In this document: piece after piece, positions 1-9,431 of the stretch | How the letters are laid out: every line of letters starts with the position of its first letter | Numbering within the stretch: the stretch's first letter is position 1 | From: an uncultured bacterium | GTDB lineage: Bacteria; Verrucomicrobiota; Kiritimatiellia; RFP12; UBA1067 | Assembly (NCBI GenBank): GCA_902802945.1 | Contig: CADCOC010000013.1 | Span: forward strand, 1-44,127 | Direction of reading: 5' to 3' | DNA length: 44,127 nucleotides | Translations under genes and position numbers: made by a program | Notes under the pieces: model-generated | What the model was told of the DNA's origin: nothing | The model's input: only the letters and a program-made list of their open reading frames with translations | The model's database searches: none

Positions 1-185
1 AGCCCTCGAAGTACGGTTACGCGGGCGATACGCGTATCATTTCCTGGGATGCGCCTCCGCCGGAGAATGTGGAGTTCGCGTTCGACGCGACGACGGCGGC
101 GCTCGGCGGCAAGTACAAATTCAAGAGATGCGCCGACGGCCTGCGCATCACGCGCGGACGTAGCCTCTCCATCCATTTGAGGTGA
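1..185 (+). CDS. C-terminal end of an unidentified protein (5' truncated)
   Basis: The frame beginning at base 3 is open from the window edge to a TGA at 183-185. It gives about 60 residues and ends in GRSLSIHLR. The composition is that of a normal coding frame; the other two plus frames also stop nearby but read as Arg-rich shadow sequence. No motif is recognised. The tail mixes beta-prone segments with charged residues, which would suit the end of a secreted or carbohydrate-active protein, but that is a guess. The next gene starts 41 bases downstream in the same direction. Confidence 0.55.
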   Translation, partial: PSKYGYAGDTRIISWDAPPPENVEFAFDATTAALGGKYKFKRCADGLRITRGRSLSIHLR

Positions 186-226
186 GTCGATTTGAGCCAT
201 TTAATCACGCAAACGGGGAAATATAA

Positions 227-3200
227 ATGAAAACAATGCTGACTAAGATGATGAAGATCGCGGCTGCCATCACGGTCGCGGCAGGCGCGACGCTCTCGGT
301 GTATGCCGAGGCGGTCACGGATACGAACGACGTGACGGCCGTCGTCGTCGGATGGCAAAGGGCGCAGGAGGCGCTGGGCGAACAGCTCACGGCTGCGCCG
401 GCGTCCGTGCGTGAATATTCAGGCCTTGGCGGCACGGGCACGTACTACGTGGTGTCGCTCGAAGGCGGCGGCTACGTGGTGACGTCGGGCGACACCTCGC
501 TCGAGCCGGTGCTCGCCTACTCGAAGACCGGCACGTGGGTTGACGACGTGAAGCGCAATCCGCTCATGGCGATGCTGGAGATTGATATTGCGGCTGCGGC
601 TGCATTGGAGACAGCAAGCGTACAACAGCAAGGTGATGACGCTGCAACGCAAACTGGAGGACGGCGTCTTGCGGCGACAGCAAGCGTACAACAGCAAGAA
701 GGGTCGGCAGATACGATGGCCGCGCAGAGAGAGTCCAACGCGGCCAAGTGGGCGAAGTACAAGGCGGGGGCGAGCCAGAAGGGCGGCATTCGCCTTGGTG
801 CATCCGCGCCGAGCAGCGACCTCCGCGTCGCTGCGCTCCTCCAGTCGGCGTGGAGCCAGAGCGGCAACGGCGAGAACTACTACACGCCGGGCGCCAGCGC
901 GGCGGGCAATCCCGGATTCGTCTGCGGCTGCGTCGCCACGATGTGTGCGCAGATCATGAGATATTGGGAGTGGCCGAAAGGCACCAACATCACGGCCATC
1001 GCCAACTACACAGGTACGGTGACATACGGCAAAGACGATGCTGCGGTATCTACCGAGTGGGATCTCGAAGGCGGCTACTATAGAACTAAAACAGCAACGA
1101 CGAAAACTAGCTGGACATCCTATAGTTGGCCAGTTTTCGGCGGTACGTATGACTGGGCAAACATGCCGCTCACTTTCACGTACGGAACTACCACCGCCCA
1201 GAAGAAGGCCATCGGCCATCTCACCCGCGACTGCGGCATCGCCTGCGGCATGAACTATGCGGACGGCGGCAGCGGCGCGCCCGGCCCCGCGTTCGCCCAC
1301 CGCGCCGTCGACCAGTTCGCCTACACGAGCGGCAAGTGCGTCAACGGCTGGAGCGACGCCAACCGCGACGCCCTGCTCGCAAGCCTCGACGCCGGCATCC
1401 CGTGCGGATTCTGCATATACGGCGACGGCGGACACGCCGTCGTCGCGGACGGATACGGCTACTCCGGCGGCACGCTGTACATCCACTTCAACTACGGCTG
1501 GGGCTCCACAGGTCCGAGCGACTGGTACACCCCGCCGAACGTCGGCACCTTCACCTCCGTGGGCGAGATCATCTTCAACGTCTATCCGCCGTCCGTCAGC
1601 AAGCACGACCTCACCATCGTGAGCGGACGCGTCCTGAGCGGCACCACCGCGCAAAGCAGCGTCACGGTCACGGCCACGAACCGCGAGACGGGCTTCTCGA
1701 CGAACGTCACCTCCAATTCGAAGGGCATCTATTCCTTCATGCTTCCTCGCGGATACTACACTTTCACCGCCACGAAGAGCGGAAGTTCCGCCAAGGTCGA
1801 GGCGGACGTGACACCTTGCATTGCCGGTACAGCCTCTAACGCGAAATCCGGCAACATCCACGGCCTCGACCTCAACCTCGGCACGGCCGTCACCACCCCA
1901 TCCGTCGCGCTCACGCACCGCTGGAGCTTCAACGACAATCTCAACGACTCGGTCGGTTCGTCCAACGCATCGAAGATCGGTTCGAACGTGAACCTTGTTG
2001 ACGGCAAGGCCGTCTGCACCGGCAACGGCGCGGGACAGGGCTCGCTCAACCTCGGCTCGAACCTCCTTAACACCGATGGTGCGACCATCGAAATCTGGGC
2101 GGCGAACGACGAAGTGAAGGGCGGTTCGCGCATCTTCGAGTACGGAGTGGATACGAGCCACTACTTCATGATGGCGTGGACGAAGTCAACCGATCTCTAC
2201 GTTGACAGCGCAGAAGCGTTCAGCGGCTCGAACAACATCTACGATGGCGCACTCGCGCCGTTCACCCTTGGAAGGCAGTACCACATCTCAGTCACGTTCG
2301 AGCGTCAGGGAGACGGCAGCACCAAAGTCCGCGCCATGCGCCGTGACGCGGCGAGCGGCGCGATTCAGCGCGTTGCCGTCTATTCCATCGCGAACGGCAT
2401 CCACACGTTCTCCAGCCCGATCCTCCGCCTCGGACGTTCCTTCCAGGGCAATGCAGATGCCAAGGCCACATACGACGAAGTGCGCGTATGGCAGGGCGTG
2501 CTCTCCGACGCGCAGCTGAAGGCGAGCGCGCTTGCGGGACCCGACGCCAACCTCTCCACGCTTCCGTGGAACGCCTCCGCCGTGCGCTACGTCGCCAAGG
2601 CCGTGTGGCAGGGAGGCGCAACCGCGCCCACCGCCGTATCCCTCGCGAACAGCGCCAACTGGTCCTGCACCGACCAGGACGGCGACGCCATCACCGGCGT
2701 GCCCGATCATCGTTCCGTCGTGATCATCCCCAACGGCACCACCGCGTTCACGATTCCCGAGGGTTTCACGCCGAACTGGCGTAAGCTCCAGATCGGCTCC
2801 GAGGGCAAGGCCACTGCGCAGTGGGGTAAGAAGACGTACACGCAGACCTCGGTTTCCGCCCAGCTGGACCCCTCTTCGGCGGACTACACGCTCCAGGGCG
2901 ATGCGAACGTTGACGAACTCGCCCGTGTGGTCGCTCCGTCCGTGCTGGATGCGCCGGCGGGGCTTGCGGGAAATCAGTTCCGCTATGACGGCTGGGTGTA
3001 CGTGACTGCGGCACAGGCCGGACGCTGGGCGGTTTCCGCCTACGCCGACGACTATGCCGCTTTTCGTCTTGACGACGAATGGCTTGCCTTCACGCGTGTG
3101 ATGGACGACGGTATCCGCACCGCAGTTGCCGATGTTCCGAAGGGATGGCACCGTTTCACGGTCATCATCGGCGACTACTACGGCGGCTTTGGCGGTTGCG

Positions 3201-6200
3201 CCATGACGACCGATTACAGCCGTGCGGTGCCCGTTCTTGTTTCGATAGACGGCGGCAACGGTATCGCCTTCACATCGTCCAATTTCCAGTTCGGCTCACC
3301 CGACCGTGCTGCGCCGGTCGTAACTCTTGCGGGCGACGCCGACTGGTCCAGCATCGGCGAAGTGTCCCTCGACTCCGGCGCGGAGCTCGACCTCAACGGA
3401 CACACCCTTACCATCGACAAGATGGATTCCTCTTTCCTCGGCGCGAACATCAAGGACACCTCCGCGACTCCCGGCACCATCGCGTTTGCCGAAGGCGGCG
3501 CCGTCAACAGTGGCAACATTACCGTCCAGGGCAACGTCAAGACGGCATACGCGAATGCCGAGGCACGCATCACCGCCGAAGCGACATTCTGGCTCGACGC
3601 CTCCGACATGAGCACCATCACCACGAACGCGAGCGGCGAGGTCACGCAGTGGAACTCCCGCGTCGGCAGCAACTACGCCAAGCAAAGCACGGGCTACGCC
3701 ACGCTTGATTATCCGACATACGACACGACGACCTATGGAATCCCAACCGTCGATTTCGGTGCGGCGAAAAGCGGAAAAGATCTTCGCTTCAACGTGGACG
3801 TGAGCGGCATCCGCACCGTCTTCTGGGTCACGAAGATACAAAGGTCGGCGGATGCGTTCTGGCTGGGTCTCATCAGCGGAACCGGATCAGATTATCCCTT
3901 CAGCCGTGGCGAGGCTGGACAGTACACCTCAAACTACAGCGGCGAGAAGTTCGCGAAGTTCTGGAACGGGACGGACGAGGTCTCTGACATGCTTACGGAA
4001 TGTCCACCCGACGACCAGTTCATCGTCATCGCAGCAGAGATGAAGGAGGGCGGGGCTACCGCAAACTCAATCACGCAGGACAGGTGGAACATTCGCAACG
4101 GCGGCAAGCAGCTCTCCGAATTGATTGTCTTCAACCGCGTCCTCAGCGACGAGGAGCGCAACGAGGTCACGCAGTACCTGCAGACCAAGTGGTTTGGCGA
4201 GCGTAGCGTCCTTGACGATGCCATTTTCTGGCTCGACGCCTCCGACGTGAGCACCATCACCACGAACACGAGTGGCGAGGTCACGCGGTGGAACTCGCGC
4301 GTCGGTAGCAACTACGCGACGCAGGGGCGGAATTATTTTGCAGGGAGCGCCTTCCTGTATCCGACGTACGATGCAACGACATACGGCATACCGACCGTAG
4401 ATTTCGGCAATGCAGTCCAGAGCGGGTGGGATAATTCCAATCCTGGCAGAGACCTCAACATCAACACGCCGGTCGCCGTCAAGACCGTATTCTTCGTGAC
4501 GCGCATCCAGAATGACGGCAAGGCGGCTTGGCTGGGACAGGAGGACGCCATTGGCACCTCCGGCAACTGCTTCAGGCGCGATGAAAACGGCGCCTACAAC
4601 GACAAGCGCTCCGGCCAGCCGGGGCAGTCCCGCTTCGCGAACTTCTGGATTGGGACGGACGTAATCTCCGACATGACGACCGAACATCCGCCGGCAGACC
4701 GGTTCTGCGTGTTTTCGGCGCAGATGGACGACTCCGCCATCTATACTGCTGAACACCTAGCAGCCCAGTGCGGGGGCCTGCACAGCGGCGGCAAGCAGCT
4801 TTCCGAACTTATCATCTTCAATCGCGCCCTCAGCGACGAGGAGCGCACCGAGGTCACGCAGTACCTGCAGAACAAGTGGATCAATTCGCGCAGCGCGGAG
4901 CTCGTACACCGCTGGTCGTTCACGAGCGACTATACGGACTCCGTGGGGACATCCCATGGATTCACGCAGCGTTGGCCGAACACGGGCAGCGCCGATCATC
5001 CCACCGACAACTGCAATGTGTCGGTTTCCGACGGACAGGCCGTTCTCGTGGGCGGAAACGGCGCGGGCTACCTCAACCTCGGCACCGGTGTTGTCGAGTC
5101 CGACGACGCCACGCTTGAAGTGTGGGTCACGCCGGGGGTACAGCCGAATTGGGCGTACATGTTCGCATACGGCATCTGCGACGTCAAGAGCGGGCAGAAC
5201 GGGGCGACCGCGAACGACTACAACGGTTTCTTCTCCTGCTCGTGGGGCAGGGGTGGAACTAGTGCCAACGACAATATGGCCAGGAACGAGTTTTCAATGC
5301 GCTACAACGGTACAAGCTATGTGAACGACCAGCAGAATTGGGGGCCGTTCGTTCCCGGCGTTACGTACCATATCTCCATTACATTCCGAAAGGACGGAAA
5401 CAACACGATTGTCCGCTGGATGTCCCGCAATGCGACGACAGGCGCGATCATGTCCGAACGGACCGTGACGGCGACTGGATGGACGGCGGCTCAGGCCGCC
5501 ACCGAAGGCTGGTATCTCACCCTTGGACACAACCCGTGGTGCAACGGCAATCAGGACAGCGTCGCCACATACGACGAAGTGCGCGTGTGGAACGGCATCC
5601 TTTCCGACGACCAACTTCAGGCGAATGTCCTGCAAGGCCCTGACAAGATTGTCGGAGGCGGCATGGAGAACGTGGTCATTGAGGCCGATCGAGTGTTTGA
5701 TGTCCCGACGACCGGTGGCTACGGCTACAAGACCGATTTGCCTGTCGTGATCGGCGCGGGGGCGAAGATTCGCTTTGACACCACGGACTACTTCGGGAAG
5801 GGGCTTCGTTTCAAGGCTGGTGGCATTACCGTACCATCTGGCAACGTCCTCGACTGCGTGGAACTCTCCGATTCCGACAACTACACCGCCACAATGGAGG
5901 ACGCGAACACCATCCTCGTGCAGCTCAAATCCACCATTCCGTATGAATCGACCTGGACGGGCGGTGCGCCGTCCTCTGCGGCCGATTTCTCCAACGCCGC
6001 CAACTGGGCGAGCGTGAACGCCGCCGGGGCTGCGATTTCCGCCGTGCCGACGGCGAAGACAACGGTTGTCATCCCCGCCGCATCTCTCGCCTCCTTCAGC
6101 GTGCCCGCCGGAGCGTCGCTCGGCGGGGGACGCGTTCTCTTTGGCGGGCGCACCCCGACGAAGAAGGGCAAACGCTCCGGGTCGCCCAGCAACTTGAGCA

Positions 6201-9200
6201 AGGACGTATGGATTGACCGTGCCCTGTCTGATTACGGCAGCATAGTTGACGCGGAGCTCACGCACATCTACCGCACGTCGTCCGCCGGCAATTCGCCGTC
6301 CGACATGGCGACATCGATCCTCCGTTTCGACGGCTGGGTGTATGTTGACGCCTCAAAGGCAGGCTACTGGAAGCTGACTTACAACTTCGACGACGTGCTG
6401 ACCTTCTCGCTTGACGGCGACTTGATCATCGCGCATCCCACGTACCGCTACGCCCGCACGTCGGGCTGCTATGTCTCGGAGGGCTGGCACCGCTTCACCT
6501 GCCTTGCCGGCGACACGAGCGGCGGCTACGGCGCACAGCAGGTGCTCGGCTCGATGAAGTACCCGTTCGTGATTTCCGTCAACGGTGGATCGGACATCGC
6601 GTTCGACAGCAACAACTTCACCTTCGGTACCGACAGCGGCACGGTCACTCTCACCGGCGACGCCAACTGGTGCGCGCTCGGCGAGATTATGCTCAACAGC
6701 GGCCTTACGATCGACTTGAACGGACACAACCTCTCCGTCGCCGAGATTGACAGCGATGTCCTTGGCGCCGTGATCAAGAACACGAGCGGGACGGCCTCCA
6801 CGCTCACCACCTACACCGGCACGGTCGGCTCCGGCGTGGTCACGGACAACATCACCGTCAGTAAGGTTGCCGTCGCCACGGCCACCTGGACAGGCGCGGC
6901 TGGTGACAACGACGTGAAGACCCCCGGCAACTGGAACTGCTACGATTCCAGCAGCAACCTCCTGCCCGGAGCCATCCCGACGACGGATACCACCGTCACC
7001 ATCAGCGATGCACCGGAGGCGATTGCCTCCAGCGAGGTCGCGCCTGACTGGAAGTGGCTCGACCTCGGCACCGTCGCGAACAAGACCGGCACCCTCACGT
7101 TCAACAGCGGTTCGACGTTCTCGCTCCCGCTCACGAGCAACAGGGGGCTTCAGATGGGCACCGTTGCAAACTCCGCCGGCATCCTCAACGTCAACGGCGG
7201 CAACGTCACGCTCGGCAACATCAACGCGCCAAGTGCCAACGTCGCCTCCACAGTTGAGGTGAACGTAAGCGCCGGCAAGCTGCTCGTCAGCGGATGGGTT
7301 GACTTCGGCAACAACGAGAACTGCAAGGCGACGTTCAACCAGACGGGCGGCGAGATTGAGACGAAGGGTGCTTTTTGGTTTGGACGCCAGCGCAGCTCCA
7401 CCGCCACGTTCAACATGCGCAACGGCACGTTCAAGACCTCAGGCGGTTCGTTCCACATCGGGCAGACAGGGAACGCCACGGGCATCTTCAACCAGTATGG
7501 CGGCAGCCTTCAGATAAACAACGATTTCACACTTGGTGTGGACAATGGCGCGGCAGGCAAGTTCCACCTGTTCGGCGGCATTGTGACGTCCGCCGTTGAC
7601 ATCAACCTTCCGTACAGGGGCAGAGGTGAATTCAACGTTGGAGGTACATTGACCTCGGCATCAGGCAAGGGCTTCTACTTCGGCAACAATTCATACGGCA
7701 AGGGCGAACTCCGCCTCCGCAACGGCGGTACGCTCTCGACCCAGTTCTTGAAGAAGGGGAACTCCGCCGCACAGGCCGGTCTTGCGCTGGGAGCGGGCAC
7801 GCTCAAAGCCACCGCCGCCGACGCAACCTTCGTCTCCGGCTTGAACGGTCTCGTGTTCGATCCGGGAACGCTCACGTTGAACTCGGACTACGCCGTGACC
7901 ATCTCCGGCAATGCCGAAACGCATGCCTCCGCCGGTGCGCGTATCGCGAAGACGGGCACGGGCACGGTGACGATCGACAGGCTGCCGCCTGTGGATGACT
8001 TCGCGGTCAACGCCGGCATGGTCGCGCTTTCCGCTGACAACGCGAGTGCCCGTTCCGCCGTCAACGCGGCTTCGGGCAATGAGTATCCGGCATCGCCATC
8101 GGCCACGCTTCTCGCGAACAACTACTTGCTTCACCGCTGGGACTTCAACGGACACGGCCTCGACCTCGTCGGCACCAATCATGCGTCCATCGTCGGCAAG
8201 AGCGGCGCCATCGTGTACAACTCCGCCTCGGAGATCCAGATTCCCGGAGGTAATCGCGGCATCGGCTACCTGGACTGCGGCTCGAACATAATTCCTGCGG
8301 AACTCGGCGACACGCCGTTCACCATCGAATTCTGGGCGAAGCCGAAATCGAACGTGAGCTGGGCGCAGTGGTTCGCGTTCGGAAATTCCTCCGACGCCAA
8401 TGGTACGGGCGGTGCTCTTACGGGGTTGATCATCGCGCCCAAGAGCGGTGCGGGCAGCTATCCTTCGTTCCGTATGGTCGGCGCGCAGACATCGAACAAC
8501 ATCGCGGTCGGATCGGGCAATCTCACTCTTGACAAGGAGTACCACGTCGCGTTGGTTGTGAAGCCGACTGGCAACAATACGGCAACGGTTACCGCCTACA
8601 TTGAAGATCCTTCGGGCGGCGAGGCAATCCGTGTGAAGAGCGAGAGCGTCACGAAGTGGTCCACCGCTACTATCGTGCAGAAGAACTTCTGGCTCGGCCA
8701 CTCTCATTGGAATGACAAGGACGTGTACTCCACCTACAATGAGGTGCGCGTGTGGGCGGCGGCGCTCTCGCAGGAACAGATCGTGGCGAACGGAACGCTC
8801 GGCCCAGATGTCCTGCCCGTCCTTTCCGCGACATCGACCCTTGGCGTGACGGAGAATATCACTGTTGCCTCCGGCGCGACGCTCGACCTCGGCGGACACA
8901 CGCTCACGCAGCCCCGCCTCGCGGGCACGGGCACGGTCCAGAACGGAACGCTCAACGTCGGCACGCTCGCTCCCGGCGGCGACGGCACGTCCGGAGCGAT
9001 CGCGCTCAACGTCTCTTCCGTCAGCGGTGTGATCCGCATCGACAACGGCGATACCTTCACCACCACGACCACGGGCCTCGACCTCTCCGGCGCGACCATC
9101 GATCTTGCGGAGGCACCGGCACGTTCCTTCGTTGTCGGCACGGCTTCCGGCAGCGGGTCGTTCGCGACCGGACGTCCTGCGCTGACGGTCAACGGCGCTC

Positions 9201-9280
9201 CGCTGAAGGGCTGGATGGTGAAGAGGTCCGGCAACACCCTGAAGGTTTCGAAGGGCGGCGTCATGATCCTCGCGAAGTGA
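227..9280 (+). CDS. Giant secreted C10-family cysteine protease with LamG, PA14-like and autotransporter-type repeats
   Basis: 3017 residues. A signal peptide (about 1-28, ending VYAEA) is followed by a streptopain-type propeptide (about 35-115) and a C10 peptidase domain (about 195-460). The catalytic Cys is Cys235 in GCVAT and the catalytic His is His403 in GHAVVADGY, followed by the FNYGWG motif expected of the family. Next come a carboxypeptidase-regulatory-like fold (about 463-545), LamG domains (about 561-772, 1559-1805, 2635-2858; each starts with HRW.F and ends with DE.RVW), two PA14-like modules (about 903-1012, 2028-2125), two tandem FWLDASD modules (about 1118-1325, 1331-1552) and beta-helix repeats (about 2220-2600). 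It ends in GGVMILAK, the C-terminal signature shared with three other proteins here. The start follows a GGGGAAA ribosome site. Protease plus adhesin-like repeats suggests a surface protein that binds and cuts host or dietary protein; its target is unknown. Confidence 0.85.
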   Translation: MKTMLTKMMKIAAAITVAAGATLSVYAEAVTDTNDVTAVVVGWQRAQEALGEQLTAAPASVREYSGLGGTGTYYVVSLEGGGYVVTSGDTSLEPVLAYSKTGTWVDDVKRNPLMAMLEIDIAAAAALETASVQQQGDDAATQTGGRRLAATASVQQQEGSADTMAAQRESNAAKWAKYKAGASQKGGIRLGASAPSSDLRVAALLQSAWSQSGNGENYYTPGASAAGNPGFVCGCVATMCAQIMRYWEWPKGTNITAIANYTGTVTYGKDDAAVSTEWDLEGGYYRTKTATTKTSWTSYSWPVFGGTYDWANMPLTFTYGTTTAQKKAIGHLTRDCGIACGMNYADGGSGAPGPAFAHRAVDQFAYTSGKCVNGWSDANRDALLASLDAGIPCGFCIYGDGGHAVVADGYGYSGGTLYIHFNYGWGSTGPSDWYTPPNVGTFTSVGEIIFNVYPPSVSKHDLTIVSGRVLSGTTAQSSVTVTATNRETGFSTNVTSNSKGIYSFMLPRGYYTFTATKSGSSAKVEADVTPCIAGTASNAKSGNIHGLDLNLGTAVTTPSVALTHRWSFNDNLNDSVGSSNASKIGSNVNLVDGKAVCTGNGAGQGSLNLGSNLLNTDGATIEIWAANDEVKGGSRIFEYGVDTSHYFMMAWTKSTDLYVDSAEAFSGSNNIYDGALAPFTLGRQYHISVTFERQGDGSTKVRAMRRDAASGAIQRVAVYSIANGIHTFSSPILRLGRSFQGNADAKATYDEVRVWQGVLSDAQLKASALAGPDANLSTLPWNASAVRYVAKAVWQGGATAPTAVSLANSANWSCTDQDGDAITGVPDHRSVVIIPNGTTAFTIPEGFTPNWRKLQIGSEGKATAQWGKKTYTQTSVSAQLDPSSADYTLQGDANVDELARVVAPSVLDAPAGLAGNQFRYDGWVYVTAAQAGRWAVSAYADDYAAFRLDDEWLAFTRVMDDGIRTAVADVPKGWHRFTVIIGDYYGGFGGCAMTTDYSRAVPVLVSIDGGNGIAFTSSNFQFGSPDRAAPVVTLAGDADWSSIGEVSLDSGAELDLNGHTLTIDKMDSSFLGANIKDTSATPGTIAFAEGGAVNSGNITVQGNVKTAYANAEARITAEATFWLDASDMSTITTNASGEVTQWNSRVGSNYAKQSTGYATLDYPTYDTTTYGIPTVDFGAAKSGKDLRFNVDVSGIRTVFWVTKIQRSADAFWLGLISGTGSDYPFSRGEAGQYTSNYSGEKFAKFWNGTDEVSDMLTECPPDDQFIVIAAEMKEGGATANSITQDRWNIRNGGKQLSELIVFNRVLSDEERNEVTQYLQTKWFGERSVLDDAIFWLDASDVSTITTNTSGEVTRWNSRVGSNYATQGRNYFAGSAFLYPTYDATTYGIPTVDFGNAVQSGWDNSNPGRDLNINTPVAVKTVFFVTRIQNDGKAAWLGQEDAIGTSGNCFRRDENGAYNDKRSGQPGQSRFANFWIGTDVISDMTTEHPPADRFCVFSAQMDDSAIYTAEHLAAQCGGLHSGGKQLSELIIFNRALSDEERTEVTQYLQNKWINSRSAELVHRWSFTSDYTDSVGTSHGFTQRWPNTGSADHPTDNCNVSVSDGQAVLVGGNGAGYLNLGTGVVESDDATLEVWVTPGVQPNWAYMFAYGICDVKSGQNGATANDYNGFFSCSWGRGGTSANDNMARNEFSMRYNGTSYVNDQQNWGPFVPGVTYHISITFRKDGNNTIVRWMSRNATTGAIMSERTVTATGWTAAQAATEGWYLTLGHNPWCNGNQDSVATYDEVRVWNGILSDDQLQANVLQGPDKIVGGGMENVVIEADRVFDVPTTGGYGYKTDLPVVIGAGAKIRFDTTDYFGKGLRFKAGGITVPSGNVLDCVELSDSDNYTATMEDANTILVQLKSTIPYESTWTGGAPSSAADFSNAANWASVNAAGAAISAVPTAKTTVVIPAASLASFSVPAGASLGGGRVLFGGRTPTKKGKRSGSPSNLSKDVWIDRALSDYGSIVDAELTHIYRTSSAGNSPSDMATSILRFDGWVYVDASKAGYWKLTYNFDDVLTFSLDGDLIIAHPTYRYARTSGCYVSEGWHRFTCLAGDTSGGYGAQQVLGSMKYPFVISVNGGSDIAFDSNNFTFGTDSGTVTLTGDANWCALGEIMLNSGLTIDLNGHNLSVAEIDSDVLGAVIKNTSGTASTLTTYTGTVGSGVVTDNITVSKVAVATATWTGAAGDNDVKTPGNWNCYDSSSNLLPGAIPTTDTTVTISDAPEAIASSEVAPDWKWLDLGTVANKTGTLTFNSGSTFSLPLTSNRGLQMGTVANSAGILNVNGGNVTLGNINAPSANVASTVEVNVSAGKLLVSGWVDFGNNENCKATFNQTGGEIETKGAFWFGRQRSSTATFNMRNGTFKTSGGSFHIGQTGNATGIFNQYGGSLQINNDFTLGVDNGAAGKFHLFGGIVTSAVDINLPYRGRGEFNVGGTLTSASGKGFYFGNNSYGKGELRLRNGGTLSTQFLKKGNSAAQAGLALGAGTLKATAADATFVSGLNGLVFDPGTLTLNSDYAVTISGNAETHASAGARIAKTGTGTVTIDRLPPVDDFAVNAGMVALSADNASARSAVNAASGNEYPASPSATLLANNYLLHRWDFNGHGLDLVGTNHASIVGKSGAIVYNSASEIQIPGGNRGIGYLDCGSNIIPAELGDTPFTIEFWAKPKSNVSWAQWFAFGNSSDANGTGGALTGLIIAPKSGAGSYPSFRMVGAQTSNNIAVGSGNLTLDKEYHVALVVKPTGNNTATVTAYIEDPSGGEAIRVKSESVTKWSTATIVQKNFWLGHSHWNDKDVYSTYNEVRVWAAALSQEQIVANGTLGPDVLPVLSATSTLGVTENITVASGATLDLGGHTLTQPRLAGTGTVQNGTLNVGTLAPGGDGTSGAIALNVSSVSGVIRIDNGDTFTTTTTGLDLSGATIDLAEAPARSFVVGTASGSGSFATGRPALTVNGAPLKGWMVKRSGNTLKVSKGGVMILAK
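610..698 (+). repeat. 23-bp perfect direct repeat in the protease linker
   Basis: The same 23 bases occur at 610-632 and 676-698, 66 bases apart and therefore in frame, so TASVQQQ appears twice in the protein. They lie in the Ala/Gln-rich linker between propeptide and C10 domain. In the +1-shifted frame both copies read RQQAYNSK, with a charged helical-looking stretch between them. That pattern would fit a small inserted or frame-swapped segment. Confidence 0.8.
3580..4880 (+). repeat. Tandem duplicated FWLDASD (LamG-like) module
   Basis: Two adjacent units of about 640 bp, near 3580-4200 and 4217-4880. Each starts with FWLDASD and continues through STITTN, SGEVT and WNSRVGSNYA, then ends in LSELI.FNR.LSDEER and YLQ.KW. 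At the DNA level the first 100 bases of the two units differ at only a few positions, so the duplication looks recent. The protein at 38596-41715 carries two more diverged copies of the same module. Confidence 0.8.
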
Positions 9281-9311
9281 CGAGTTCAGCATAAGGCTTC
9301 ACGCCTTGAGG

Positions 9312-9350
9312 ATTATCCCCAAATCCGGCAACCCGGATATTGGGGATAAT
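9312..9350 (+). terminator. Hairpin after the giant protease gene, terminator-like
   Basis: A left arm at 9312-9328 pairs with a right arm at 9333-9350, with a four-base loop and a single bulged A. The stem contains CCCC/GGGG and CCGG. Only a weak T-run follows. The position 30 bases after the stop codon fits a terminator or 3' end stabiliser. Confidence 0.55.
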
Positions 9351-9370
9351 TTCGTGCTGGGAAATAAGGC

Positions 9371-9399
9371 TAGATTTTCTCAGCCATTTTGTGTAAAAT
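9371..9399 (+). promoter_or_regulatory. Probable promoter for the TIM-barrel gene
   Basis: TAAAAT at 9394-9399 matches the -10 sequence seen elsewhere in this window. A poor -35 (TAGATT, 9371-9376) lies 17 bases upstream. It sits between the hairpin at 9312-9350 and the start at 9432. Confidence 0.35.
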
Positions 9400-9431
9400 A
9401 CTTGTCAACAAACGCCTCAATAGGAGCAAGA

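Noticed and set aside
7691..9292. 533-codon minus-strand frame, and similar long antisense frames at 419-2161, 32695-34296, 35734-37293 and 39661-41964
   Set aside because: All are antisense shadows of strong plus-strand genes in high-GC DNA, with Arg/His/Val-rich composition and no recognisable motif.
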